Assembly (NCBI GenBank): GCA_937914965.1
Contig: CALGIY010000057.1
Span: 1 to 10,957 of the forward strand
Reading direction: 5' to 3'
From: an uncultured Thermoanaerobacteraceae bacterium
Lineage (GTDB): Bacteria > Bacillota > DSM-12270 > Thermacetogeniales > Thermacetogeniaceae
Length of the DNA: 10,957 nt
In this document: in pieces, positions 1-7,042 of the stretch
How the letters are laid out: every line of letters begins with the position of its first letter
Numbering within the stretch: position 1 is the first letter of the stretch
Translations under genes and position numbers: made by a program
Notes under the pieces: generated by a model
Seen by the model: the letters and a program-made list of their open reading frames with translations, nothing else
What the model was told of the DNA's origin: nothing
Database searches by the model: none

Positions 1-30
1 AAAAGCAACCGAAGTTGAGCCGCTTCGCTC

Positions 31-1908
31 TTAATTATATCCGGCAACCCCATCTGATTCATAGATTTTATTGTACTTTTTTAGATAGTCCCATAAAGCT
101 AAGTCCCTGTAGTAATAATCCATCGATTTCCAACTGGGTTTGAATTGAAAAGGGCCAGTGCTTGCGGAATAAAGCATTAGCGGCCTTTTCTTTAATTCTC
201 CATTTCTAATTAATAGAATGTCTTTTTCAGATTGTCTTAAAAACATCATTTTTTGCTGGTCAACCTCCAGTATATGGGCTTTTGTTTTATATGGAGAAGC
301 TAGTAAATATCTGCTTGTTATGTAATCAGACATGATGTAGCCTGATGTACGGGAAGCCAGGTGGTCAAAAGCAAGACATTCCTGCTCTGTTAGATAAAAT
401 GTATAAAATGGTCTTTTAATAAGTGGGTTGTCGGACGCTGTGAAATCATTGGAAATAGAGAGGAAAGCCATTATCGAAAACAAAATGATTGTCGCTGTTT
501 TGATTTTGGTATTAGAATTGTAAAATAAGCAGTACAGACCGATAGCCGCTGATATACAAATGAAAATGTAAGAGTATTCTCCGAATCTTGCAAAATTCAT
601 GGCAGCAAGTTTATTTAATAACAAACTTGGCCCCGGAAAGGTGAAGATGGGGGATAATAAACCTAAAAGGGGGATAATTTTGCCTAACCCGGAAACCTTT
701 TCTGAACGAAGTATCCAGAGAGAACCAATAATAATAAAAATCAGGAGAGGTGTAAACTGTAAATAATTAAAAAGCTCATTGAATGGGGTTTGGATAATAG
801 ATTTTGTGAGAACCCCCGCGGGGGCTGGAGTTAATAAACTTGTGATGAGGGTTCGAAATAACCTTTCTGCATAAAAGGCCCAATACAAGATTGTCAGGCA
901 TATGGCAAAAGTAAAATAATGTGGGGATAACAGGTGGCCTAAATTATCTAAAGAATAAGCTTTTTGTACAAGCAAGAGTATGAGTAGCAGCACAAGGATA
1001 AAAGGCATTGATGCCGGATGATAAACAACTAAGGCAAATGTCAGCACTATTGACAGAATTATTTTTTTCGGAGTTGCTCGAGCCACCAACAATAGAAGCA
1101 AGATAACTTCCAAAAATGAAACCACACTTCTGGGGATTGAATACATGCCATAAAAGATTACATCGGGGTTAATGCTGGCAAACAATGCCCCTAATAAGGA
1201 GATTTTGTCATTATGGAATATTTTGTCTAAGACAAGATAAGTTCCGACCATCATCAGTGAATAAATGATCCCATTTAAAAAAAACGCAGTTTTATAGACA
1301 GGAAACTCGATGCTTGATATTTTATTAAAGATGGCACACAAAATATGCCATAAAGGAAAGGCCTTATAGATTTCAAATTCATTACTAACAAAACCGTCAT
1401 TTAGCAAATTACTAGTCATCCAGGTGTGCCCGAATAGATCGGTTCTTCCGATAAAGAAATAGTATTTTAGATTTGCTCCCCAAACAACATCTAAAATCAG
1501 AATCATTATTTGCACCAAGATAATAATCGTAGTTTTTTTAGATGTATTGAATAGCAAAATTTGCAGCAGCACAGATACAGCCATAAGGGTTACTGCTAAA
1601 TAATACGAGATTGTTCTGGTTTCATAAGTACACAGGATAAGAATGGAGATTGAAAAAAAGAAGAGATAGCAACAAATTAAGATATATCTAACATATTCGC
1701 TGTAATGTGGAATTGTTTGCCTACTATTCCTTATTTTTAAATAAATTAGAGGTGCAATAAACATAGGAAGGGCCAGGTAACTGCCGAGAAGAATTAGATT
1801 GCGCTGACCAAAGATAAATGGAACTGCCAATCCCAAAAATGCCATGAAGGGAAGCAGATAGATTAAAAACCTTTCGGTTGTTTGAAATTTTAAATCTCGC
1901 TCATTCAA
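31..1908 (-). CDS. Large polytopic membrane protein, GT-C glycosyltransferase-like
   Basis: This 625-residue protein has about 13-15 hydrophobic segments spread over residues 14-490, followed by a more polar C-terminal tail of about 130 residues. The first large loop contains GRTDLFGH (about 154-161), then YKAFPLWHIL (about 181-190), with YHPAS near 296-300. An acidic residue in the first extracytoplasmic loop followed by many membrane helices is the layout of GT-C enzymes, which transfer sugars from polyprenyl-phosphate donors. That assignment is inferred from architecture, not from a recognised signature. The start is TTG at 1906-1908, with GGGAGG placed 7 bases upstream. The gene lies 105 bases downstream of the flippase gene on the same strand, so a role in surface polysaccharide or glycoprotein assembly is likely. 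Its base composition is clearly more A+T-rich than the plus-strand genes. It could instead be an O-antigen ligase or polymerase-type protein. Confidence 0.6.
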   Translation of the reverse strand: MNERDLKFQTTERFLIYLLPFMAFLGLAVPFIFGQRNLILLGSYLALPMFIAPLIYLKIRNSRQTIPHYSEYVRYILICCYLFFFSISILILCTYETRTISYYLAVTLMAVSVLLQILLFNTSKKTTIIILVQIMILILDVVWGANLKYYFFIGRTDLFGHTWMTSNLLNDGFVSNEFEIYKAFPLWHILCAIFNKISSIEFPVYKTAFFLNGIIYSLMMVGTYLVLDKIFHNDKISLLGALFASINPDVIFYGMYSIPRSVVSFLEVILLLLLVARATPKKIILSIVLTFALVVYHPASMPFILVLLLILLLVQKAYSLDNLGHLLSPHYFTFAICLTILYWAFYAERLFRTLITSLLTPAPAGVLTKSIIQTPFNELFNYLQFTPLLIFIIIGSLWILRSEKVSGLGKIIPLLGLLSPIFTFPGPSLLLNKLAAMNFARFGEYSYIFICISAAIGLYCLFYNSNTKIKTATIILFSIMAFLSISNDFTASDNPLIKRPFYTFYLTEQECLAFDHLASRTSGYIMSDYITSRYLLASPYKTKAHILEVDQQKMMFLRQSEKDILLIRNGELKKRPLMLYSASTGPFQFKPSWKSMDYYYRDLALWDYLKKYNKIYESDGVAGYN

Positions 1909-1963
1909 GACACAACCTCCCTTTAATCCTCATAAAGCGCTGTTTTGATGTTAAGGCACCTAT

Positions 1964-1992
1964 AGTATATTGGCCAGATAAATAAACGTGAA
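1964..1992 (-). promoter_or_regulatory. Candidate sigma-A promoter for the GT-C-like gene
   Basis: Read on the minus strand, TTCACG (1992-1987) and TATACT (1969-1964) are separated by exactly 17 bases. They match the consensus at 4 of 6 and 5 of 6 positions. The predicted transcript would start near 1957, about 50 bases before the TTG start at 1908. If real, the GT-C-like gene can be transcribed independently of the upstream flippase gene. No convincing intrinsic terminator lies in the gap, so read-through from the flippase gene is also possible. Confidence 0.45.
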
Positions 1993-2013
1993 CATCTCCG
2001 TGGAGTCACCCAT

Positions 2014-3282
2014 TTACTTTTGTTCATCCTTTGCTCGGTGGGTCAAGAATAACACCAGCGTAACACTTCCCACTCCCAGTCCTAGGATTCCGTAAGTGAT
2101 CATCCAGGCATACCCGTAACCTGTGATGCCGAACTTCATGATGAAGGTGTAGCTCAGAGATAAGAGGAGTCCCGCCCTGAGCATGTTCAGAAGAGTTATT
2201 CTCTGTGGCTTCATCCTGATGTTTTGAATGGGGATAAACAGCATGTAAATTGTTACGAAAAAACTGGATAAGACCAGCAGCTTTAATAGTCCGTAAGCTT
2301 CCAAATAATCACTTCCAAAGAAACCAAGCAGAACGCTTCCCATAAAATAGACCATTACAACAGCAGGTATCAGGCAGAAGGCTATTGCTGAGGCGGATTT
2401 AATGAGGATCTTCTTGAGGTTTTCCCCGTGACTTCCTTCCACAAACAGGGATATTCCGATGGCATCCGGAATGATCAGAACAAAATTGGCAATTGCCGCA
2501 GCGATGTAGTATTTAGCTGCTTCCACATCCCCTAGCAGGTTTAGAATCATTACGGGCATAATTAATGGGGGGACATTTGCCAATATATTGGAAAGATAGT
2601 TCCAGAAGGAAAACCTGAAGGACTCCTGGATAAAGTGCTTGTCAGCTTGCAAGCGCATTCCAACCAGCCTGTTTAAAACAAACAATCCATATAAAGTCGA
2701 GATAAAATACGCTAATCCCATTGAGGTAAAGATTCCAAAGCTTTTCAAAAAAGAGAGGGGGAACAGCAGCGGGATCCTTATAGCGAGCAGAATATTCTGG
2801 ACCATATACTCCTTGCCTTTTCTTAACGCAAGAAGTGTATTTCCATTAATCAAGGTTATGGTATTTAGGATGGAGAAAAGGATGAAAACGGCCGCACAGG
2901 CGGGTCTTTGAATAAATACGAGACCCGGTGAGATTATTTGGGTACAAGAGATATAGAATCCAGAAATTATGAAAGAAGAAAAAATTGTGATCAACAGACA
3001 TGTATTATAGACACTGGTTTCACCGAAGATCGGAAGAAAACGGATCAGAGAAAAGTCAAAGCCAAAAACCGAAAACAGGGTGATTAAACTCTGCGAAGCG
3101 ATCAAAGCTGTAGTCAAGCCCACATCTTCCATAGGATAAATCCTTGCCGCGACCATCCAGAAGAAAAAACCAACACTGATATTGATGATTCTGCTCAAGG
3201 CCAAGAAGAAGGAATTTTTAAAAAGCGGATCGCACAACTGCTGGGATAACCTTGCAATGGTTGATTGTAACTCTGTAATCAC
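2014..3282 (-). CDS. Oligosaccharide flippase, polysaccharide biosynthesis (Wzx/MATE-like) family
   Basis: This 422-residue protein is almost entirely hydrophobic, with about 12 predicted membrane helices. Its N-terminal stretch has the pattern of the polysaccharide biosynthesis/flippase family: SRIINISVGFFFWMVAARIY, then EDVGLTTAL and a Gly-Phe-Asp segment ending SLIRFLP (about residues 28-85). Such proteins flip undecaprenyl-linked oligosaccharides across the cytoplasmic membrane for assembly of capsule, exopolysaccharide or O-chain. Length fits the family (roughly 400-500 residues). The start is GTG at 3280-3282, with AAAGGA placed 7 bases upstream. The gene is transcribed leftward, away from ytxC, and the GT-C-like gene follows it. 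The polymer and the repeat unit it carries cannot be told from the window, so no symbol is assigned. Confidence 0.8.
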   Translation of the reverse strand: MITELQSTIARLSQQLCDPLFKNSFFLALSRIINISVGFFFWMVAARIYPMEDVGLTTALIASQSLITLFSVFGFDFSLIRFLPIFGETSVYNTCLLITIFSSFIISGFYISCTQIISPGLVFIQRPACAAVFILFSILNTITLINGNTLLALRKGKEYMVQNILLAIRIPLLFPLSFLKSFGIFTSMGLAYFISTLYGLFVLNRLVGMRLQADKHFIQESFRFSFWNYLSNILANVPPLIMPVMILNLLGDVEAAKYYIAAAIANFVLIIPDAIGISLFVEGSHGENLKKILIKSASAIAFCLIPAVVMVYFMGSVLLGFFGSDYLEAYGLLKLLVLSSFFVTIYMLFIPIQNIRMKPQRITLLNMLRAGLLLSLSYTFIMKFGITGYGYAWMITYGILGLGVGSVTLVLFLTHRAKDEQK

Positions 3283-3601
3283 AGGAATATCCTTTCATTG
3301 TTTTTATCTATACTATTTGTGGGCTTGGCGAAAGGTTTATTTAAATGGACATTTTTCAAATGGATCACGCAGCATTTCTTCGAGAGCATCGGGTAGAAGG
3401 GGTTTGTGATTTACGTATCCAGGAATTACCTGACACTGCCGGTAATCCGGGTAATTTATGATTCACATCCCATTGAGAGGAGGATATAAAGCGTTTTTGA
3501 AGTCCCTGTTTATAAAAAATAAAATTCGGATCTGTATAACAGTAAAACTCCTTCCGCATAATAACATATGCTATAACAGGCAGCAGGAAGGGGTGAGTTG
3601 A
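3283..3601. other. Divergent intergenic region between the flippase gene and ytxC
   Basis: This gap of about 320 bases lies between divergently transcribed genes and should hold promoters for both. I see no gene in it. One imperfect hairpin is visible: GGAATTACC (3422-3430) against GGTAATCC (3441-3448), with a 10-base loop and one bulged A. It lacks a T-run, so it is an operator or structural candidate rather than a terminator. An AGGAGG at 3478-3483 has no well-placed start codon after it. I found no good leftward -35/-10 pair for the flippase gene. Confidence 0.5.
3497..3525 (+). promoter_or_regulatory. Candidate sigma-A promoter upstream of ytxC
   Basis: TTGAAG (3497-3502) and TAAAAT (3520-3525) are separated by 17 bases. 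They match consensus at 4 and 5 of 6 positions, in an A+T-rich stretch where chance matches are common. The predicted start near 3532 gives a leader of about 70 bases before the ytxC start codon. Confidence 0.35.
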
Positions 3602-4471
3602 TTGAATTCCCAAATCATTATTGGAACCGCTTCTTATGTAGATGAAGTCAGGGATAGGGTGGGAAATGAGCTCAAGTTCCTGTCAGATGAGCATGCTGAA
3701 GTTCATTTTGAGGAGCAAGATGAACATCCATGGGTATTTTTTTCGGTCCGGGTATGCCGTGCCAATCAGCAGGGGGATCGAAAGTTTGCCTGCCGGTTTG
3801 CAGTTGCTAAAGCACTCTCCGAATTATTTATAAATTTACTGGAGTCAGATTATGTCAAGGATTTTATTGAAGAGGCTTATCATTATTGTTCTCCGCAGGA
3901 TCGCTTTGAGATCGTAAGCTGTACCTTAGAAACGCTTGAAAAGTTGAAAATAATCCGCAGAAACCGGATTTTACAAAGTATTTTTGATTATCTTGCTGAA
4001 CACCGGACAATTAACGTCGAGGGGTTTGCTAGGTTTCGTCTTCAGAGTTACTGGAATCAACTGCAGCACATTGTCGAAAGGGCTGGAGAGGATTTTTTGG
4101 CGGAAAAAGACTATTTGGAATTTGTCCGTTTGCTGCGCTGTTTTGTTGAGATGCAGGAACCCAAAATTGATGAGGTACATGTCTTCATCACACCGGAAGG
4201 AACATTTTTTATCTGCGACCAGAAGGGGCATGTTATTAGAAGAGAGCATATTCGGACCCCATCATTTTCTGTTATTGATGGGGAGTTTAACTATAAAGAC
4301 TACCTGTTGAGCATGCTGATTACCCTGGTTCCGGAAACAATCAATTTCCACGTTTCGGATTGTATCTGGGAATGTGAGACTCTGCGCACCATCCAGCAGG
4401 TTTTTGAGGAACGCGTTTTTCGCTGTCCTGGCTGTGAAAGGTGCCATCACTTGTACAGCAGCAAAAAATAA
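3602..4471 (+). CDS. ytxC: YtxC-family putative sporulation protein
   Basis: This 289-residue soluble protein has the pattern of the YtxC family, which is restricted to endospore formers and has no established biochemical function. The most recognisable stretch is about residues 134-195: the VEGFARFRLQSYW segment, then the FVRLLRCFVEMQEPKIDEVHV segment. There is no signal peptide or membrane helix. The C-terminus carries a Cys-rich tail, CPGCERC, which could bind metal but may be incidental. The start is TTG at 3602-3604, chosen because GGAAGGGGTGA ends five bases upstream; an in-frame GTG at 3594 is followed at once by a stop. The pairing of ytxC directly upstream of thrS is the same as in Bacillus and many spore-forming Clostridia, which supports the family call. 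Only 2 bases separate its stop from the -35 element of the thrS promoter. Confidence 0.85.
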   Translation: MNSQIIIGTASYVDEVRDRVGNELKFLSDEHAEVHFEEQDEHPWVFFSVRVCRANQQGDRKFACRFAVAKALSELFINLLESDYVKDFIEEAYHYCSPQDRFEIVSCTLETLEKLKIIRRNRILQSIFDYLAEHRTINVEGFARFRLQSYWNQLQHIVERAGEDFLAEKDYLEFVRLLRCFVEMQEPKIDEVHVFITPEGTFFICDQKGHVIRREHIRTPSFSVIDGEFNYKDYLLSMLITLVPETINFHVSDCIWECETLRTIQQVFEERVFRCPGCERCHHLYSSKK

Positions 4472-4473
4472 AT

Positions 4474-4502
4474 TTGACAACAACCGTGATGTTACGTATA
4501 AT
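4474..4502 (+). promoter_or_regulatory. Sigma-A promoter of thrS
   Basis: A perfect TTGACA (4474-4479) and a perfect TATAAT (4497-4502) are separated by 17 bases. The predicted start is near 4509, just ahead of the T-box leader. This makes thrS an independent unit even though ytxC lies immediately upstream. Confidence 0.85.
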
Positions 4503-4508
4503 TTCAGC

Positions 4509-4745
4509 AATAAGTAGCATTTATGAAACGATCTAGCAGGAAAGAGTACTTTGAAACTTGCCAAAGAGATGATGCGCCGCGGCTGAAAGCGCTTCTGGTA
4601 ACAGGTCAGGGGAAGACCAGCCTGCATATAGATTCGTCCGGATGCACACCGTTATCTGTGCCCTACGAGTGAGCGATAATTATCGCTAATCGGGGTGGAA
4701 CCGCGGGAAGATCCCGTCCCCTTCAGGGGATGGGATTTTTTATTT
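4509..4745 (+). promoter_or_regulatory. T-box leader (threonine-responsive) of thrS
   Basis: The untranslated leader shows T-box riboswitch landmarks in order. They are an AGAGTA S-turn-like element (about 4543-4548), the Stem I distal AAAGAGATGATGCGCC followed by GGCTGAAAGCGC (about 4563-4592), a probable specifier ACC (4648-4650, a Thr codon) before GTTATC, a 16-base perfect palindrome AGCGATAATTATCGCT (4672-4687), and the T-box GGGTGGAACCGCGG (about 4693-4706). Uncharged tRNA-Thr would pair its anticodon with the specifier and its acceptor end with the TGGA bulge, stabilising an antiterminator and allowing thrS transcription. The element class is firm. The specifier position is less certain because I could not fold the RNA. 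Confidence 0.9.
4711..4745 (+). terminator. Regulated terminator of the thrS T-box
   Basis: ATCCCGTCCCC (4711-4721) pairs with GGGGATGGGAT (4726-4736) around a TTCA tetraloop, with one G-U pair. A T-rich tract follows. The left arm overlaps bases needed for the antiterminator with the T-box motif just upstream, as expected for a transcription-attenuation T-box. Confidence 0.85.
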
Positions 4746-4769
4746 TATTAGGAACGGGGTGAAGGAAAG

Positions 4770-6701
4770 ATGGAAGACCAAAATTTATCAGGAGAGATGG
4801 TACCTGTCATTTTGAAGGATGGGAATGTTTGCGAGGTTTCCTCTGGGACTACCTGGGGTGAGGTGGCAGCCGGGCTCAGCCGGAAACTGGGCAAGGAAAC
4901 CGTGGTTGCCCGGGTGAACGGGGATCTTCAAGATCTCCTGCTGCCTGTGTCTCCCGGAGAAAAGGTAGAGTTTCTCACTTTTGTTGATGATGAGGGACAG
5001 GCGGTTTACCGCCACACTACCTCTCATGTGCTAGCTCAAGCAGTCAAGCGCCTTTATCCCGAGGCTAGACTTGCCATCGGGCCAGCCATTGCTGACGGTT
5101 TTTATTATGATTTTGACTGTGAGCATCCCTTTACAACCGAAGATCTGGCCTTGATTGAAGAAGAAATCAAAAAGATCATCAAGGCTGACTACCCGATTAT
5201 TCGGCAGGAACTTTCTCATGATGATGCAATTGCCTTTTTTCAAGAGAAAGAGGAGCATTACAAAGTAGAGTTGATCAAGGATTTACCTGCAGATGTCCAA
5301 GTGAGTATTTACAAGCAGGGTGAGTTTGTAGACCTTTGTCTGGGTCCACACCTGCCGGGCACAGGGAAACTCGGTGTTGTGAAACTGCTCAGTGTTGCGG
5401 GGGCTTACTGGAAGGGCAGCGAGAAGAACAAGATGCTCCAGCGGATCTACGGCACCTCCTTCCCCAAGAAAAAAAATCTCGATGAGTATCTCCAGCGCTT
5501 AGAAGAGGCGAAAAGAAGAGACCACAGGAAGCTGGGGCAGGAACTGGATCTTTTTGGTATTGCTGAGGAGGGACCAGGTTTCCCCTTCTTTTACCCGAAG
5601 GGGATGATTATCAGGTCAGAACTTGAGGGCTTCTGGCGATCTGAGCACAGGAAAAGAGGTTACCAGGAGATCAAGAGCCCGGTTGTTTTAAACCGTGGTC
5701 TTTGGGAGCGGTCGGGGCACTGGGATCACTATAAAGAAAATATGTATTTCTTGAAGATCGATGATGAAGATTATGCAGTAAAGCCCATGAACTGCCCGGG
5801 GGCGATGATTTACTATAAAACACGGATTCATTCTTATCGGGAGTTTCCCCTGCGCATTGGAGAATTGGGTCTGGTTCACCGCCATGAGCGCTCTGGGGTA
5901 CTGCACGGGCTGATGCGTGTCCGCTGCTTTACACAGGACGATGCCCATATCTTTATGCTGCCGGAGCAGATTACTGATGAGATCACCGGTGTGATGGAGC
6001 TGATCGATCACTTTTACCGGACCTTTGGCTTTTCTTATCGGGTAGAGCTGTCCACTAAACCGGAAAATGCGATGGGTTCCGACGAGATCTGGGATCTGGC
6101 CACTAAGGCTTTAGTGAGCGCTTTGGAGAAGAAAGGGGTCCCCTATCAGCTTAATGAGGGGGACGGAGCCTTTTACGGCCCCAAGATTGATTTTCACCTC
6201 CAGGATTCTTTAGGCCGCAGCTGGCAGTGTGGTACGATCCAGTTGGATTTTGTTAATCCGGAAAACTTTGACCTGACCTATATCAGTGATGATGGCAGCA
6301 AGAAGCGTCCGGTCATGATCCACCGGGTTGTCTTTGGCAGTATTGAGCGTTTCCTGGGTATCTTGACCGAACACTACGGCGGTGCTTTTCCCATCTGGTT
6401 GGCACCGGTCCAGGTGAAGGTGCTGACTGTTGCCTCCCGCCATGTGGAATATGCAGCTTTAATAGCGCACCAACTGGAACAGGAAGGCATCCGTGTAGAA
6501 GTTGATGAACGCAATGAACGGGTGGGCTACAAAATCAGGGAGGGTGAAATAGAAAAGGCACCCTACATTCTGGTCCTAGGTGACCAAGAGGTTGACTCGG
6601 AAATGGTCAGAGTACGGAAGCGCGGAGAAGGGGATCTGGGCTCTTTCGAACTCAATGATTTCGTGGCCAGAGTGAAAGACGAAATCGCCAAAAAACAATA
6701 A
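4770..6701 (+). CDS. thrS: Threonine--tRNA ligase
   Basis: This class II aminoacyl-tRNA synthetase charges tRNA-Thr with threonine in the cytoplasm. The 643-residue protein has the full bacterial layout: an N-terminal TGS domain (about 8-70); an editing domain with H82, H86 and the C190/H194 pair in CLGPH, the residues used to hydrolyse mischarged Ser-tRNA; a catalytic core with MNCPGAM, motif 2 around RHERSG, and motif 3 GSIERF; and a C-terminal anticodon-binding domain (about 540-640). The zinc ligands appear as C342, H393 and H518, with spacing matching E. coli C334, H385 and H511. The start is ATG at 4770, preceded by GGGGTGAAGGA. Expression should be controlled by the T-box leader immediately upstream. 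Nothing appears truncated or altered. No clear intrinsic terminator follows the gene. Confidence 0.98.
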   Translation: MEDQNLSGEMVPVILKDGNVCEVSSGTTWGEVAAGLSRKLGKETVVARVNGDLQDLLLPVSPGEKVEFLTFVDDEGQAVYRHTTSHVLAQAVKRLYPEARLAIGPAIADGFYYDFDCEHPFTTEDLALIEEEIKKIIKADYPIIRQELSHDDAIAFFQEKEEHYKVELIKDLPADVQVSIYKQGEFVDLCLGPHLPGTGKLGVVKLLSVAGAYWKGSEKNKMLQRIYGTSFPKKKNLDEYLQRLEEAKRRDHRKLGQELDLFGIAEEGPGFPFFYPKGMIIRSELEGFWRSEHRKRGYQEIKSPVVLNRGLWERSGHWDHYKENMYFLKIDDEDYAVKPMNCPGAMIYYKTRIHSYREFPLRIGELGLVHRHERSGVLHGLMRVRCFTQDDAHIFMLPEQITDEITGVMELIDHFYRTFGFSYRVELSTKPENAMGSDEIWDLATKALVSALEKKGVPYQLNEGDGAFYGPKIDFHLQDSLGRSWQCGTIQLDFVNPENFDLTYISDDGSKKRPVMIHRVVFGSIERFLGILTEHYGGAFPIWLAPVQVKVLTVASRHVEYAALIAHQLEQEGIRVEVDERNERVGYKIREGEIEKAPYILVLGDQEVDSEMVRVRKRGEGDLGSFELNDFVARVKDEIAKKQ

Positions 6702-6740
6702 CGGTACCAGGTTTGCTTAATAACGGTACCAGGTTTGCTT
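6697..6740 (+). repeat. Exact 22-bp tandem duplication at the thrS stop codon
   Basis: Two adjoining identical 22-base units occupy 6697-6718 and 6719-6740. Each carries the core ACGGTACCAGGTTTGCTT, including a GGTACC palindrome. The first unit starts inside the last sense codon of thrS and contains its TAA stop. There is no T-run, so it is not an obvious terminator. It may be a replication-slippage duplication or part of a dispersed intergenic repeat family. Confidence 0.9.
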
Positions 6741-6785
6741 TATTGCTTTAAGGTGTACAAGACAACAGTCATAACATACAAATTA

Positions 6786-6831
6786 TCCCAGGTGACTGTC
6801 ACCCACCATATATTCCCAGGTGACTGTCACC
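6786..6831 (+). repeat. Two direct copies of a 13-bp perfect palindrome
   Basis: TCCCAGGTGACTGTCACC occurs at 6786-6803 and again at 6814-6831, 28 bases apart start to start. Each contains GGTGACTGTCACC, a perfect 6-1-6 inverted repeat. The pair ends 26 bases before the -35 element of the infC promoter. It could be a pair of operator sites for a dimeric regulator or members of a dispersed palindromic repeat family. Two copies with one short spacer are not a CRISPR array. Confidence 0.9.
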
Positions 6832-6857
6832 ATCTTAATTACTAACTACAAAACACA

Positions 6858-6887
6858 TTGACACTGGTGAAAAATCTATGTTATAAT
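6858..6887 (+). promoter_or_regulatory. Sigma-A promoter of infC-rpmI-rplT
   Basis: A perfect TTGACA (6858-6863) and a perfect TATAAT (6882-6887) are separated by 18 bases (17 if TTATAA is taken as the -10). The predicted start near 6894 places the whole L20-type leader in the transcript. Confidence 0.85.
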
Positions 6888-6893
6888 TTGCAA

Positions 6894-7042
6894 CATAAGT
6901 AGAAGCCACTCGCTTCTCACCTTAGAGCGATAAAACTGCTGCTAGGGTTATTCCGAGATATGTTGTCTAACGCGGGCGGGTGGATCAATGATCTACCCGT
7001 CTATTTATTTTTTTCGCTTAATACCTGAGGAGGTGGCGGATA
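6894..7042 (+). promoter_or_regulatory. Ribosomal protein L20-type leader RNA
   Basis: The roughly 150-base leader opens with the hairpin AGAAGC/GCTTCT (6901-6906 and 6912-6917), followed by CTCACCTTAGAGCG, and ends in an intrinsic terminator ahead of infC. This arrangement matches the L20 leader of Firmicutes. In that system excess L20 binds an RNA fold resembling its 23S rRNA site and promotes premature termination of infC-rpmI-rplT. Identification rests on position, the first hairpin with its CUCACC flank and the attenuator; a covariance-model search was not possible. Confidence 0.75.
6974..7015 (+). terminator. Attenuator terminator of the L20-type leader
   Basis: CGGGTGGATC (6977-6986) pairs with GATCTACCCG (6990-6999) around a three-base loop, with one G-U pair, and the stem can be extended by GGG/TCT (6974-6976 with 7000-7002). 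A T-rich run follows at 7003-7014. It lies 28 bases before the probable infC start, the expected place for L20-dependent attenuation. Confidence 0.85.

Noticed and set aside
1..30. Possible minus-strand terminator after the GT-C-like gene (CGAAG/CTTCG, 10-14 with 23-27, then GTTGCTTTT)
   Set aside because: The stem is only five base pairs with an eight-base loop, the T-run is short, and the window ends there.
3478..3600. Strong AGGAGG at 3478-3483 with possible short frames downstream or from ATG 3459
   Set aside because: The nearest in-frame start is 13 bases away, the predicted peptide is unremarkable, and the ATG at 3459 has no binding site.
3365..3613. Open minus-strand frame of 82 codons in the divergent gap overlapping the ytxC start
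   Set aside because: It has no recognisable family, covers the probable promoter and binding site of ytxC, and its low-complexity Cys/Ser-rich product looks non-coding.
6786..6831. CRISPR-like repeat-spacer structure
   Set aside because: There are only two copies, the spacing is just 10 bases between repeats, and no cas genes are nearby.
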